Positions 1 through 8,929 of a stretch of 64,000 bases of DNA are shown here, piece by piece. The stretch spans positions 1 to 64,000 of the forward strand of contig NZ_VSTH01000059.1 of the NCBI RefSeq assembly GCF_008123965.1. Direction: 5' to 3'. The stretch is from Bradyrhizobium hipponense (GTDB lineage Bacteria; Pseudomonadota; Alphaproteobacteria; Rhizobiales; Xanthobacteraceae). The first letter of the stretch is position 1. Every line of letters starts with the position of its first letter. The position numbers were made by a program, and so were the translations under genes. The notes under the pieces are model-generated. The model did not search any database. It had not been told where the DNA came from and saw only the letters and a list, made by a program, of their open reading frames with translations.

Positions 1-109
1 CACAAGGGGAGAGGGAAAGAAAAGAACTCGGGAGAAACGCCGATGTCCAACACCGCCGCTACGCTGCGTGCCCTTGACGCACAGAACTCGGTGAGTGGAG
101 ACGGAGGGG

Positions 110-149
110 CCGCGGCGTACTGGATGCCCCGCCGTCGCGGGGCATGACA
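110..149. repeat. Palindromic intergenic repeat, family A (left copy)
   Basis: A 40-bp element whose core is an imperfect palindrome (GGATGCCCCGC / GCGGGGCAT). It lies just past the stop codon of queG and could fold as a terminator for it. The reverse complement matches the element at 63948-63987 at 39 of 40 positions. Bases 1-109 upstream hold no gene I can support. Confidence 0.75.
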
Positions 150-157
150 GCGGAGGG

Positions 158-1348
158 TTAGGAAGCTGCTTGCCACTCCTCACGAACGCTCTCATCGGGC
201 TCGTTCGCGATTGCAGCCGCCTTCGCCGCTGCGAACGCTTCCCGCGGCACTAACTGCGCCAGCGCCCACACCGCAGCCCCGCGCACCAGCGCGCTCTCAT
301 CCGCCAGCAATCGCCGCGCCTCCTGCGCCAGCTCCGCATCACCGGAGTTGCCGATCGCGATCAGCACATTGCGCAAAAAGCGGTCGCGGCCGATGCGCTT
401 GACCGGGGACTTCGTAAACAGCGCACGAAAGGCAGCATCGTCGAGTCTCGCCAGCTCAACCAGCGTCGGGGCACGCAATTCATCCCGTGCGCTGAGCTTG
501 GCTTCGCGCCCCCGCTGCGCAAACTTGTTCCAGGGACACGCCGCGAGGCAGTCGTCGCAGCCGTAGATGCGGTTGCCGATGCTTTTGCGAAACTCGCGCG
601 GGATCGGCCCCTTGTTCTCGATGGTGAGATAGGAGATGCAGCGCCGCGCATCGAGCCTGTAGGGCGCGGGGAATGCCGCGGTCGGGCAGATGTCGAGACA
701 CGCCCGGCAGGAGCCGCAATGATCGATCTCGGCGTCGTCACGCGGCAGCTCGAGCGTGGTGTAGATCGCGCCGAGAAACAGCCATGAGCCGAATTCGCGC
801 GAGACGAGGTTGGTGTGCTTGCCTTGCCAGCCCAGATGCGCGGCCTGCGCCAGCGGCTTCTCCATCACCGCCGCGGTGTCGACGAACACCTTGACCTCGC
901 AAGGATTCACCTCACAAGGCGCCGCCGCGATCAGCCAGCGCGCCAGCGCCTTCAGGCGCTTCTTGATCAGGTCGTGATAGTCGTCGCCCTGCGCATAGAC
1001 CGAGATCGCCGCGCGCGTACGCTGCTCGAGAATCGCGAGCGGATCCTGGTCGGGACCGTAATTGACGCCGAGCATGATCACGCTGCGCACGTCCTGCCAC
1101 AGCCCGCGCGGATCGACGCGGCGCTCGGGGCTTGCCGTGAGCCAGTCCATGTCGCCATGGCCGCCGGAGGCGATGAATTCGAGAAAGTGCTTTCCAGCGC
1201 TTTCGATGGTACCGGGTTCGGTGATGCCGATGCAGTCGAAGCCGAGCGCGCGCGCCTCGCGCGCAAGCGCCGCCTTCAGTTCAATCGGATTGAAATTCAG
1301 AAATCCAGGTCCACATAGGTGCGCGACGCCGGCACGCCGGCCAGCCAT
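158..1348 (-). CDS. queG: Epoxyqueuosine reductase QueG
   Basis: QueG reduces epoxyqueuosine to queuosine in the wobble position of GUN-decoding tRNAs, using cobalamin and two [4Fe-4S] clusters in the cytoplasm. Visible here are two ferredoxin-like cysteine sets, CGSCRACLDICP near residue 210 and CDDCLAACPW near residue 263, the family active-site stretch FVDTAAVMEKPLA, and a C-terminal HEAT-like segment. Length is normal for the family. The reading frame stays open to 1426, but I start at the ATG at 1348. This overlaps the 3' end of the upstream glutathione transferase gene by 52 bases. The conserved part begins only at NFNPIELKAALA, so a shorter non-ATG start is possible. The two genes are probably co-transcribed. 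Confidence 0.9.
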   Translation of the reverse strand: MAGRRAGVAHLCGPGFLNFNPIELKAALAREARALGFDCIGITEPGTIESAGKHFLEFIASGGHGDMDWLTASPERRVDPRGLWQDVRSVIMLGVNYGPDQDPLAILEQRTRAAISVYAQGDDYHDLIKKRLKALARWLIAAAPCEVNPCEVKVFVDTAAVMEKPLAQAAHLGWQGKHTNLVSREFGSWLFLGAIYTTLELPRDDAEIDHCGSCRACLDICPTAAFPAPYRLDARRCISYLTIENKGPIPREFRKSIGNRIYGCDDCLAACPWNKFAQRGREAKLSARDELRAPTLVELARLDDAAFRALFTKSPVKRIGRDRFLRNVLIAIGNSGDAELAQEARRLLADESALVRGAAVWALAQLVPREAFAAAKAAAIANEPDESVREEWQAAS

Positions 1349-1986
1349 TCGCTTAGGAGCGGACGGAACGACGGGCGGGATTTCACCCGCGCGTACCACG
1401 CCTTTGCTGCGTCGTCCTCGCTCCATGGCACGTCGCCCAGATAGTCGATCGCCGAAAGATGCGCCGCGGCGGCGAGATCCGCGTAGGTGAGCCGGTCGCC
1501 GGCGAGGAAGTTACGCGTCTGCGCCAGCCAGCCGATATAGGCCAGATGATAGCGCACATTGGCTTTCGCCGCGCGCATTACGTCGGCCGAGGGTGCGCCG
1601 CCGCCGTTCTCCTCGCTCATGAAGCGCTTGTAGATGCGCTCGGTGACGAGAGGATGCGAGACCTCCTCGAAAAATTTTTCGTTGAACCAGGCCATCAGCC
1701 GGCGCACCTCGACGCGCTCGGCGACTGTCTCCGGCATCAGGCGCTTGGGTTCCATCTCGGCGCCATAGGCCTCATCGATATACTCCGCGATGATGGCCGC
1801 GCCCGGAATCGGCTGCTCCTCGTCCACCAGGACAGGCGTCGTGCCCGCCGCATTGAGCAGCAGAAATGCCTCGCGCCGTTCCCAGCTGCGCTCTTCGACC
1901 AGCTTCAGGTCGAGCCCGTACTCCCCCGCGATCAGGCGGATGAAACGCGAATGCGGACAGAACGGATGATGAAACAGCGTAAACAT
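1297..1986 (-). CDS. Glutathione S-transferase family protein
   Basis: A 229-residue soluble protein with an N-terminal thioredoxin-fold GST domain. HHPFCPHSRFIRL holds the CPxS-type active site, TTPVLVDE is the cis-Pro glutathione-binding segment, and GAAIIAEYIDEAYG matches the glutamyl-contact region. An all-helical C-terminal domain follows, containing FLAGDRLTYADLAAAAHLS, the family N-capping motif. The substrate cannot be predicted. The gene runs into queG with an overlap, and diverges from uppP across a 169-bp gap. Confidence 0.85.
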   Translation of the reverse strand: MFTLFHHPFCPHSRFIRLIAGEYGLDLKLVEERSWERREAFLLLNAAGTTPVLVDEEQPIPGAAIIAEYIDEAYGAEMEPKRLMPETVAERVEVRRLMAWFNEKFFEEVSHPLVTERIYKRFMSEENGGGAPSADVMRAAKANVRYHLAYIGWLAQTRNFLAGDRLTYADLAAAAHLSAIDYLGDVPWSEDDAAKAWYARVKSRPSFRPLLSEWLAGVPASRTYVDLDF

Positions 1987-2155
1987 GAAGCCTTTGACTA
2001 TGTGATGGTGCTTAAGAATCCATCAATGTTTGTGCGGCGCCACACTAGTCCCTCAAAACCGCGAAGCAAGGGCGCGACGGCGCATTTTGCGATTGCGGCA
2101 CGGGGGCGAATAGGCGAGAAGAGCCCCGCTTTTCCAGCGGAAATGGACCGTAAAT

Positions 2156-2962
2156 ATGTCAGATGCAATACGGGCAGTGATCCTCGGCATCATCGAGGGT
2201 GTGACCGAGTTCCTTCCCGTTTCTTCGACCGGCCACCTGCTGGTTGCGGAGCGCTTCTTCGATCTCGGCGAAGGCGCCTTCTGGGATTCGTTCACGGTCC
2301 TGATCCAGCTCGGTGCGATCCTTGCGATCGTCGTATTGTACTTCAAGAAACTGTGGGACGTCGCGATCGGCATGTTCACAGGCGACGTCTATGCGCGCCG
2401 CTTCGTGATCGGCGTGCTGGTGGCGTTCCTGCCCGCGGTCGTCGTCGGCCTCGCCGCCGGCAAATACATCAAGATCTTGCTGTTCAATCCGTGGGTGGTG
2501 TGCTTCTCGCTGATCGTCGGCGGCGCCATCCTGTTGTGGGTCGATCGGATCGATCTCAAGCCGCGCGAGTATGATGCCACCCGCTTTCCGCTGCTGATGT
2601 ATCTCTATATCGGCATCGCGCAGTGCGTCGCGATGATCCCGGGCGTGTCGCGCTCCGGCGCCAGCATCGTCGCCGCGATGTTCTTGGGGGCCGATAAGCG
2701 CGCGGCGGCGGAGTTTTCGTTCTTCCTCGCCATTCCCACCATGATCGGCGCGTTCGCCTACGACTTCTACAAGAACCGTTCCGAGATGAACGTGGACCAC
2801 ATCGGCATCGTCGCGATCGGCTTTGTGGTGTCGTTCATCACCGCGATCATCGTGGTCAAGACGTTCCTGGAATACGTCACCCGGCACGGCTTTGCGGTGT
2901 TCGCCTGGTGGCGCGTCGTCGTCGGCACGCTCGGCCTGATCGCGCTGGCGCTCGGCCGTTAA
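2156..2962 (+). CDS. uppP: Undecaprenyl-diphosphatase UppP (BacA)
   Basis: Integral membrane phosphatase that converts undecaprenyl diphosphate to the monophosphate carrier used for peptidoglycan, O-antigen and other surface glycans. The 268 residues are highly hydrophobic. Both family motifs are intact: EGVTEFLPVSSTGHL near residue 14 and PGVSRSGAS near residue 162. Length is normal. It is followed on the same strand by two genes for a putative lipid-linked sugar epimerase, so a shared interest in polyprenyl phosphate is plausible but is inference. A 100-bp gap separates it from the next gene. Confidence 0.95.
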   Translation: MSDAIRAVILGIIEGVTEFLPVSSTGHLLVAERFFDLGEGAFWDSFTVLIQLGAILAIVVLYFKKLWDVAIGMFTGDVYARRFVIGVLVAFLPAVVVGLAAGKYIKILLFNPWVVCFSLIVGGAILLWVDRIDLKPREYDATRFPLLMYLYIGIAQCVAMIPGVSRSGASIVAAMFLGADKRAAAEFSFFLAIPTMIGAFAYDFYKNRSEMNVDHIGIVAIGFVVSFITAIIVVKTFLEYVTRHGFAVFAWWRVVVGTLGLIALALGR

Positions 2963-3063
2963 CCTCTCGAAAACTCGCTGACGCGCCTCAACCTAATATA
3001 AGCTTTTGATCGATAGGCAGTTTCCAACGCAAGGCGCCGCGCGTCCTGCACAGGAGCTGAACC

Positions 3064-4395
3064 ATGACCCTCGTCAGCGGCTGGGGGCGTTTCCCGGTCG
3101 TCGATAGCGATGTGCTGCGGCCGCGGTCGTTCGAGGCCGTCGGTGAAGCCGTCGCTGCGATGAGCGGCTGCGTGGCGAGGGGTAACGGCCGTGCCTATGG
3201 CGACGCTGGTATCGGCGCTGTCAGGACGATCGCGATGACCGGGTTCGACCGGGTCAGGTCGTTCGACCCGGCAACCGGCCGTATCCGTCTCGAAGCCGGC
3301 ATGCTGCTGTCGGACCTGATCGACACGTTCGGCCCCCGCGGCTTCCTGCCTTTCGTGGTTCCAGGCACGCGCTTTGTGTCGATCGGCGGCGCCATTGCCG
3401 CCGACGTGCACGGCAAGAACCATCATTGCGAGGGCGGCTTCGGTCGCTATGTCGAAAGTATCCTGCTGCGAACCGGTCAGGGCGAGACCATCGAGGCCTC
3501 GCGCGACCAGAATGCCGATGCCTTCTTTGCGACCGTTGGCGGCATGGGCCTCACCGGAGTCATTCTCGAAGCCACGATCCGGCTGCGGCCGGTCGAGACG
3601 GGATGGATTCGCGAGCGGGTGATCTCCGCGGCCGATCTCGATGCAGCGATGCGCGCGCTCGAGGCGAGTGCTTCCGCGACCTATTCGGTGGCGTGGATTG
3701 ATTGCGCCGCGGGCGGCAGCAATCTCGGCCGCTCGCTGATCTATCTCGGCGAGCACGCCGGCGCGGACGAGCTTGCGGTATCCGCCGAGCGATTTCCGGT
3801 CGGCCAGGATTCCAGTCTCGCCATGCCCATCGACTTTCCGTCGATGACGCTGAACCGCTACAGCATCCGAGCCTTCAACGAGCTCTACTACCGCATGGGC
3901 GCAAGGCGGGCCGGCGGCAGTCATGTGGTCTCGCTCTTCCCTTATTTCTTCCCGCTCGACAGTATCGGTGGGTGGAATCGCATCTACGGAAAACGCGGCT
4001 TTCTCCAGCATCAATGCGTGATCCCGGAGAAGGGCGCGCGCGACGTGCTCGGCGAGATCCTCGCTCGCGTCGCGAAGCGCGGCGATGCTTCCTTCCTCGC
4101 GGTGCTGAAGAAGCTCGGCCAGGGCGACGGCGTTTTGTCGTTTCCGTTGCCCGGCTACACGCTCGCGCTGGATTTCCCGCTGAGGGCCGACATCCTGAAT
4201 TTCCTCGACGAGATCGACCGCCTCGTCGTCGCCGCCGGCGGCCGGCTGTACCTCGCCAAGGATGCGCGCCAGTCGCGCGCGACGTTCGAGGCCGGCTATC
4301 CTGCCCTGCAGCGCTTCAACGCGATCCGAAAGTCGCTCGATCCTGCGGGCAATATCCGCTCGAAACTTTCACAGCGTTTGCTTGATGAGGTTTAA
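3064..4395 (+). CDS. FAD-dependent oxidase, DprE1-like (decaprenylphosphoryl-ribose 2'-oxidase family)
   Basis: The 443-residue protein closely follows mycobacterial DprE1. An FAD-binding PCMH domain has GNGRAYGDAG near residue 40 and GGAIAADVHGKNHH near residue 110. The C-terminal half has FPLPGYTLALDFPL and LYLAKDARQS, with Lys399 at the position of the DprE1 catalytic lysine. The position of the mycobacterial benzothiazinone-target cysteine is Ala368 here. DprE1 oxidises C2' of polyprenylphosphoryl-ribose, and DprE2 then reduces it to the arabinose epimer. The next gene, 3 bases downstream, is a DprE2-like SDR, which supports that pairing. Substrate and final glycan are inferred. An ATG with a purine-rich leader sets the start. 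Confidence 0.85.
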   Translation: MTLVSGWGRFPVVDSDVLRPRSFEAVGEAVAAMSGCVARGNGRAYGDAGIGAVRTIAMTGFDRVRSFDPATGRIRLEAGMLLSDLIDTFGPRGFLPFVVPGTRFVSIGGAIAADVHGKNHHCEGGFGRYVESILLRTGQGETIEASRDQNADAFFATVGGMGLTGVILEATIRLRPVETGWIRERVISAADLDAAMRALEASASATYSVAWIDCAAGGSNLGRSLIYLGEHAGADELAVSAERFPVGQDSSLAMPIDFPSMTLNRYSIRAFNELYYRMGARRAGGSHVVSLFPYFFPLDSIGGWNRIYGKRGFLQHQCVIPEKGARDVLGEILARVAKRGDASFLAVLKKLGQGDGVLSFPLPGYTLALDFPLRADILNFLDEIDRLVVAAGGRLYLAKDARQSRATFEAGYPALQRFNAIRKSLDPAGNIRSKLSQRLLDEV

Positions 4396-4398
4396 GCC

Positions 4399-5139
4399 AT
4401 GACGTCGCGCAAGTCCGTTTTGGTACTGGGCGGCTCCTCCGATATCGGCCGCACCGCCGCGCGCGCCTTTGCCAAGGCGGGTTACGATGTCGCCCTCGCA
4501 GGGCGCGACATCGCGGCGCTGGAGCCGGACGCCGCCGATCTGCGCGCGCGCTACAATGTCGATGTCGGTGTCTTCAAGTTCGACGTGCTCGACACTGCCT
4601 CGTTCGAGGGCTTTGCCGGCGGCCTTCCCGCATTGCCTGACGTCGTCATTTCGATCGTTGGCTTGCTGGGCGTGCAAGAGAGGGCGCAAAGCGATCTCGC
4701 GCACGCCACGACCATCATGCGATCCAATTACGAAGGGCCCTCGCTGATCCTCGGCCTGTTCGCGGAAAAATTCCTGGGCCGCGGCAATGGCACGCTGGTC
4801 GGCGTATCCTCCGTCGCGGGCGATCGCGGCCGCGCCTCGAACTATGTCTACGGCTCGGCCAAGGCCGGCTTCTCGGCCTTCCTGTCCGGCCTGCGCGCCC
4901 GCGCCAGCCGCAGCGGCGTTCACGTCGTCACCGTGAAGCCCGGCTTCGTCCGCACCAAGATGACCGAGAGCATGAAGCTGATCGGCCCGCTCACCGTCGA
5001 GGCAGGCGTGGTCGGCGATGCGATCCTCCAGGCCGTCGAGCGGAAGACCGACGTCGTCTATGTCAGCGGCAAATGGCGCCTCGTGATGCTAATCATCAAG
5101 GCGCTGCCGGAAGCAGTGTTCAAGAAGCTGAGGTTTTGA
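4399..5139 (+). CDS. SDR-family reductase, DprE2-like (keto-ribose to arabinose reductase)
   Basis: A 246-residue short-chain dehydrogenase. LGGSSDIGRTAARAF near residue 10 is the NAD(P)-binding glycine motif. SSVAGDRGRASNYVYGSAK near residue 138 provides the Ser and Tyr-x3-Lys active site, followed by KPGFVRTKM. It starts 3 bases after the DprE1-like gene, so the two are almost certainly translated together. As the partner of DprE1 it would reduce the 2'-keto intermediate to polyprenylphosphoryl-arabinofuranose. That role rests on gene pairing and family resemblance, and a different sugar epimerisation is possible. Confidence 0.8.
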   Translation: MTSRKSVLVLGGSSDIGRTAARAFAKAGYDVALAGRDIAALEPDAADLRARYNVDVGVFKFDVLDTASFEGFAGGLPALPDVVISIVGLLGVQERAQSDLAHATTIMRSNYEGPSLILGLFAEKFLGRGNGTLVGVSSVAGDRGRASNYVYGSAKAGFSAFLSGLRARASRSGVHVVTVKPGFVRTKMTESMKLIGPLTVEAGVVGDAILQAVERKTDVVYVSGKWRLVMLIIKALPEAVFKKLRF

Positions 5140-5159
5140 GGCTGCTGCCGCACTAAAGG

Positions 5160-5285
5160 TGCGCTCCCTCGCCCGCTTGCGGGAGAGGGTTGGGGAGAGG
5201 GTATCTCCGCAGTGAGACTCCCGACGAGGAGAAAGCCCCCAGCGCTGACGCGCCGACCTCTCCCGCAAGCGGGAGAGGTTGGGAA
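5160..5285. repeat. Palindromic intergenic repeat, family B (copy 1)
   Basis: Contains CCCGCTTGCGGGAGAGG at the left and its near-complement CCTCTCCCGCAAGCGGGAG at the right, enclosing about 90 bp. It lies between the convergent DprE2-like and NDUFA9-like genes. A second copy lies at 20874-20997. Confidence 0.7.
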
Positions 5286-5314
5286 AGACCGCCGACGGGG
5301 TAGGCTCACGTGCT

Positions 5315-6271
5315 CTAGCGCTGGAACTGCCCGGCGCTGCGAAAACGCCAGAGATATTGCGGGGCGATCGCCTCCAGCGAATCGGGGGTGATGCCGAGGC
5401 CTTCCAGCGTCAGCCCCGCCGCCTTCGCCGCCTCCGAGACGACATTGTCGCGCTCGAGCAGCGTGACCTGGTCCGGGGTCAGCTTCAGCGCGCCCGGCGC
5501 GAACTGCAGGAAGTTGGCCTGGAAGCGAGCAAGGGAGAACGGCAGCGGGATCAGCGTGCGTTTGCGTTCGGTGATGGCCAAAATCGTCTCGATGATCTCG
5601 CGCATGGTCAGCACTTCAGGCCCGCCGAGCTCGTAGGTGGCGCCTTGCTTGGCCTTGCCGTCGACCGCGTCCGCAATCGCGGTGGCGACGTCGCCGACAT
5701 AGGCCGGCTGCATCTTCGTCCCCCCGCCGATCAGCGGCAGTACCGGCGAGATCCGCGCCAGCGCGGCGAAGCGGTTGGTGAACTGATCCTCGGGCCCGAA
5801 CATCACGGACGGGCGGAAGATCGTGGCTGACGGCACCGCCGCCAGCACCGCCTGCTCGCCGGCCGCCTTGGCCCGGGCGTAGTGCGAGGGCGATTGCGGG
5901 TCGGCGCCGATCGCCGAGACATGCACCATCCGGGCGCCGGCGGCCGCGGCGGCCTTGGCGACGGTCTCGGCGCCCTTGGCCTGGACGGCGTCAAAGCTCT
6001 GCGCCCCGCCCTCAGTGAGGATGCCGACAAGGTTGATCGCGACCTCAGAATCCCGCATCGCCGCCTCGACCGAGGCCGGATAGCGCAAATTGGCCTGCAC
6101 GGTGTGGACCTGTCCGACCTTGCCGGAGGGCTGCAGGAAGCCGGCCAGTTCCGGCCGCCGCACCGCGACCCGGATCCGGTAATCGCGCTTGCACAGCGCG
6201 CGGACGACATTCCGGCCCAAAAACCCCGATCCGCCGAAAACCGTGACGAGAGTTTCCAGATTCGATGCCAT
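5315..6271 (-). CDS. NDUFA9-like NAD(P)-binding protein (complex I accessory family)
   Basis: An atypical SDR of 318 residues. It opens with TVFGGSGFLGRNVVRALCKR, the TGxxGxxG-type dinucleotide motif. HVSAIGADPQSPSHYARAKAAGE follows near residue 115, with the YxxxK pair. The sequence resembles alphaproteobacterial homologues of the mitochondrial complex I subunit NDUFA9. Whether it binds complex I here is unknown, as no nuo gene is in the window. Its start is 161 bases from the divergent tRNA-Leu. Confidence 0.8.
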   Translation of the reverse strand: MASNLETLVTVFGGSGFLGRNVVRALCKRDYRIRVAVRRPELAGFLQPSGKVGQVHTVQANLRYPASVEAAMRDSEVAINLVGILTEGGAQSFDAVQAKGAETVAKAAAAAGARMVHVSAIGADPQSPSHYARAKAAGEQAVLAAVPSATIFRPSVMFGPEDQFTNRFAALARISPVLPLIGGGTKMQPAYVGDVATAIADAVDGKAKQGATYELGGPEVLTMREIIETILAITERKRTLIPLPFSLARFQANFLQFAPGALKLTPDQVTLLERDNVVSEAAKAAGLTLEGLGITPDSLEAIAPQYLWRFRSAGQFQR

Positions 6272-6432
6272 GGGGGTCGATTCCTAATGGAGGGTGCGCC
6301 TGGCGAGGCTTGTATCGGGCCATTTTGCGATGCGCAATCCGCAGCCCCAAGGATCGTTCCAACCCGATTCAAGCATGAATTGACAACCGCGTCACCGATC
6401 CGTAGTAACCGCCTCCGTGCCCCAACCGGCAT

Positions 6433-6519
<87 letters not shown>

Positions 6520-6714
6520 TCTTTTATCTCATCCCCATGAGACAGCGATTTTCGCCGAATTCGCCGGCGTTTGGCGCCGGTGTCCGGCTGCTCCCACACC
6601 CGAATTAAGCCACCCTTAGCGAATGCTCGCCTAGGCTCTCCGCGTCCATTTCCCTGCTCCCGGCCTCCCCCAGCCTTTGGGCCGGTCGTGTCGCGGTCAA
6701 TCGAGCGTTTTCGG

Positions 6715-8043
6715 ATGGAGCAGCCTGCCTGGCAGTATGATCGCGGCGCGTCCGAGCCATCGGCGATGCCGGCGCCTGCGCGGACGCTGCTCATCGATCT
6801 CGAAGGTGCGCTGCTACGCTCTGAGCTGGTGATGGAAGCGCTGTTCAGCGCGCCCGGCCGCATGCTGGCCCGCTTTGGCGCGGGCGGACGCCCAGGCATG
6901 GTGGCGCTCACGGATATTCTGGCGGACGCCAAGATTGATTACGCCCATCTGCCCTATGATTCCGGCGTGTTGAACCAGGCGTTGGCGGCGCGGGCGCGGG
7001 GCGCGAAGATTTATCTCGTCGCCGGCCGCTTCAGCCAACATGCCGCTGGCATTGCCGCGCATCTCGGCTTCGATGGTGTCGTGGCGCCGGCCCATCTCGC
7101 CGCGGCCGAGCAGCTGCCGTTCGATCTCGCTTCGATGACGCGCATCAGCAAAGCAAGCGGCAGCAGCCGTCCCAGCGTAAATACCTGGGCAAACGCGCTG
7201 CGGGTCTATCAATACGCCAAGAACACGCTGGTGTTCGTGCCGGCGATCACCGCGCATCAGCTGAACTTTGCGACGCTCGGCTCTGCGCTGCTGGCGTTCC
7301 TGGCGTTCTCGGCCTGCGCGTCGGGCGCCTATCTGATGAACGATCTGCTCGATCTTGCCGCCGACCGGCAGCATCCGACCAAGCGCCATCGCGCGCTCGC
7401 GGCCGGGGACTTGCCGATCTCCTCGGCACTGCTCGCGATCCCTGTGCTGTGGTTGTTCGCGGTCGCGGCGAGCCTCTGCATTTCCGCACTCTTCCTCGGT
7501 GTGCTCTGCGCCTATCTCGCCACCACCATCGCCTATTCGCTCGTGCTCAAGCGCAAGATGCTGGTCGACGTCGTCACGCTCGCCGGCCTCTACAGCTTGC
7601 GCATCATCGCCGGCGCCGTCGGCGTCGGCGTGGTGCTGTCGGAATGGCTGCTGATCTTCTCGCTGTTCGTGTTCACCTCGCTGGCGCTGATCAAGCGCTT
7701 CAGCGAGCTCAGCATGCGCGAGGACGCGGGCCTGTCCGATCCCTCCAACCGCGACTACAGGATCACCGACCTGCACATCATCGCCGCCATGGCGGCTGCG
7801 AGCGCCATGAATGCGGTGACGGTGTTTTCGCTCTATGTGTCCTCGTCCGCGGTCACGCCGCTGTACAGCCGTCCCTGGATGCTGTGGCTGCTCAACCCGC
7901 TGCTGCTGTACTGGTTCGGCCGCGCCCTGATGATGGCGCATCGCCGCGAGATGCCGGACGATCCGATTCTCTACACCTACCGCGACGGCGCCAGCCGCAT
8001 CACCGTGGCGGCGATGATCTGCATCATGCTGGCGGCGATCTGA
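6715..8043 (+). CDS. UbiA-family prenyl/polyprenyl transferase with degenerate N-terminal HAD domain (DPPR-synthase-like)
   Basis: 442 residues. Residues 24-135 resemble a HAD phosphatase, but motif I reads DLEGALLRSE (Asp28 kept, second Asp replaced by Glu30) and motif II reads LVAG, without Ser or Thr. No HAD Lys or Asp-pair motif is recognisable. Residues about 150-440 form a multi-helix UbiA domain with NDLLDLAADRQHPTKRHR near residue 209, the Mg-diphosphate site. The domain resembles Rv3806c-type 5-phosphoribosyl-1-diphosphate:polyprenyl-phosphate transferase and rhizobial NoeC. With the DprE1/E2-like genes 1.6 kb away it would supply polyprenylphosphoryl-(phospho)ribose. I start at the ATG at 6715. 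The frame is open to 6571 but lacks conserved sequence there. Confidence 0.82.
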   Translation: MEQPAWQYDRGASEPSAMPAPARTLLIDLEGALLRSELVMEALFSAPGRMLARFGAGGRPGMVALTDILADAKIDYAHLPYDSGVLNQALAARARGAKIYLVAGRFSQHAAGIAAHLGFDGVVAPAHLAAAEQLPFDLASMTRISKASGSSRPSVNTWANALRVYQYAKNTLVFVPAITAHQLNFATLGSALLAFLAFSACASGAYLMNDLLDLAADRQHPTKRHRALAAGDLPISSALLAIPVLWLFAVAASLCISALFLGVLCAYLATTIAYSLVLKRKMLVDVVTLAGLYSLRIIAGAVGVGVVLSEWLLIFSLFVFTSLALIKRFSELSMREDAGLSDPSNRDYRITDLHIIAAMAAASAMNAVTVFSLYVSSSAVTPLYSRPWMLWLLNPLLLYWFGRALMMAHRREMPDDPILYTYRDGASRITVAAMICIMLAAI

Positions 8044-8158
8044 CCGCCTTGAGGGCCGAGCCGGCGCTTGCGCGACCCGCCGCCAGTGGATACATCGCGG
8101 TCGATCCGATTAGCCTATTGTGCCGACGCACCGATTCGAATGAGGGTTTTGACACGCC

Positions 8159-8773
8159 ATGACCGTACGCCTGCACCGCGGCGACCTGCCCGACCTGTCC
8201 CGCTACACCGGAGCGGTGGCGATCGACACCGAGACCATGGGGCTGAACCCGCATCGCGACCGGCTCTGCGTGGTGCAGCTCTCGCCCGGCGACGGCAGTG
8301 CCGACGTGGTGCAGATCCCCAAGGGCCATACCGACGCACCGAACCTGAAGGCGCTGCTGGCCAACCCTGCGATCACCAAGATCTTTCACTTTGCGCGGTT
8401 CGACGTTGCGGTGCTGTACCAGACCTTCGGAATCATGACCGGGCCGATCTACTGCACCAAGATCGCCTCTCGCCTGACCCGCACCTACACCGATCGGCAC
8501 GGCCTCAAGGACCTCGTGCGCGAGGTGCTCAATATCGATCTCTCCAAGCAGCAGCAATCCAGCGATTGGGGCTCCGACAGCCTGTCCGAGCCGCAACTCG
8601 CCTACGCCGCCTCCGACGTGCTGCATCTGCACGGCTTGCGCGAACGGCTGGATGCGATGCTGGTGCGGGAGGGCCGCACGGCGCTGGCCAAGGCCTGTTT
8701 CGACTTCCTGCCGACTCGCGCCCTGCTCGACCTCCAGGGCTGGGCCGAGGAGGACATTTTCGCGCATTCCTGA
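8159..8773 (+). CDS. rnd: Ribonuclease D, short form (3'-5' exonuclease)
   Basis: A 204-residue DEDDy exonuclease. Exo I is AIDTETMGLNP near residue 22, Exo II is FHFARFDVAVL near residue 77, and Exo III is YAASDVLHL near residue 152, with Tyr and Asp spaced as in RNase D. The protein ends soon after the nuclease fold. The HRDC domains of E. coli RNase D are absent, as in many alphaproteobacterial versions. The expected role is 3' trimming of tRNA precursors and other RNAs. It lies upstream of the LPS export genes but is separated by 156 bp. Confidence 0.9.
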   Translation: MTVRLHRGDLPDLSRYTGAVAIDTETMGLNPHRDRLCVVQLSPGDGSADVVQIPKGHTDAPNLKALLANPAITKIFHFARFDVAVLYQTFGIMTGPIYCTKIASRLTRTYTDRHGLKDLVREVLNIDLSKQQQSSDWGSDSLSEPQLAYAASDVLHLHGLRERLDAMLVREGRTALAKACFDFLPTRALLDLQGWAEEDIFAHS

Positions 8774-8929
8774 AGCTTTCGGCCGCTTGGGGCGGAGGCC
8801 TGCTGCCCCGTTTCGGACACAGTCGTAACGGCCTGTCGCGGGCTGCATATTCCGCCGGTGCCGGGTACAATGAGGCACCTTCGATGGGAGCCTTCATCTG
8901 GAAAAGGCTAGCGACGCTCTGGAGCAGCG

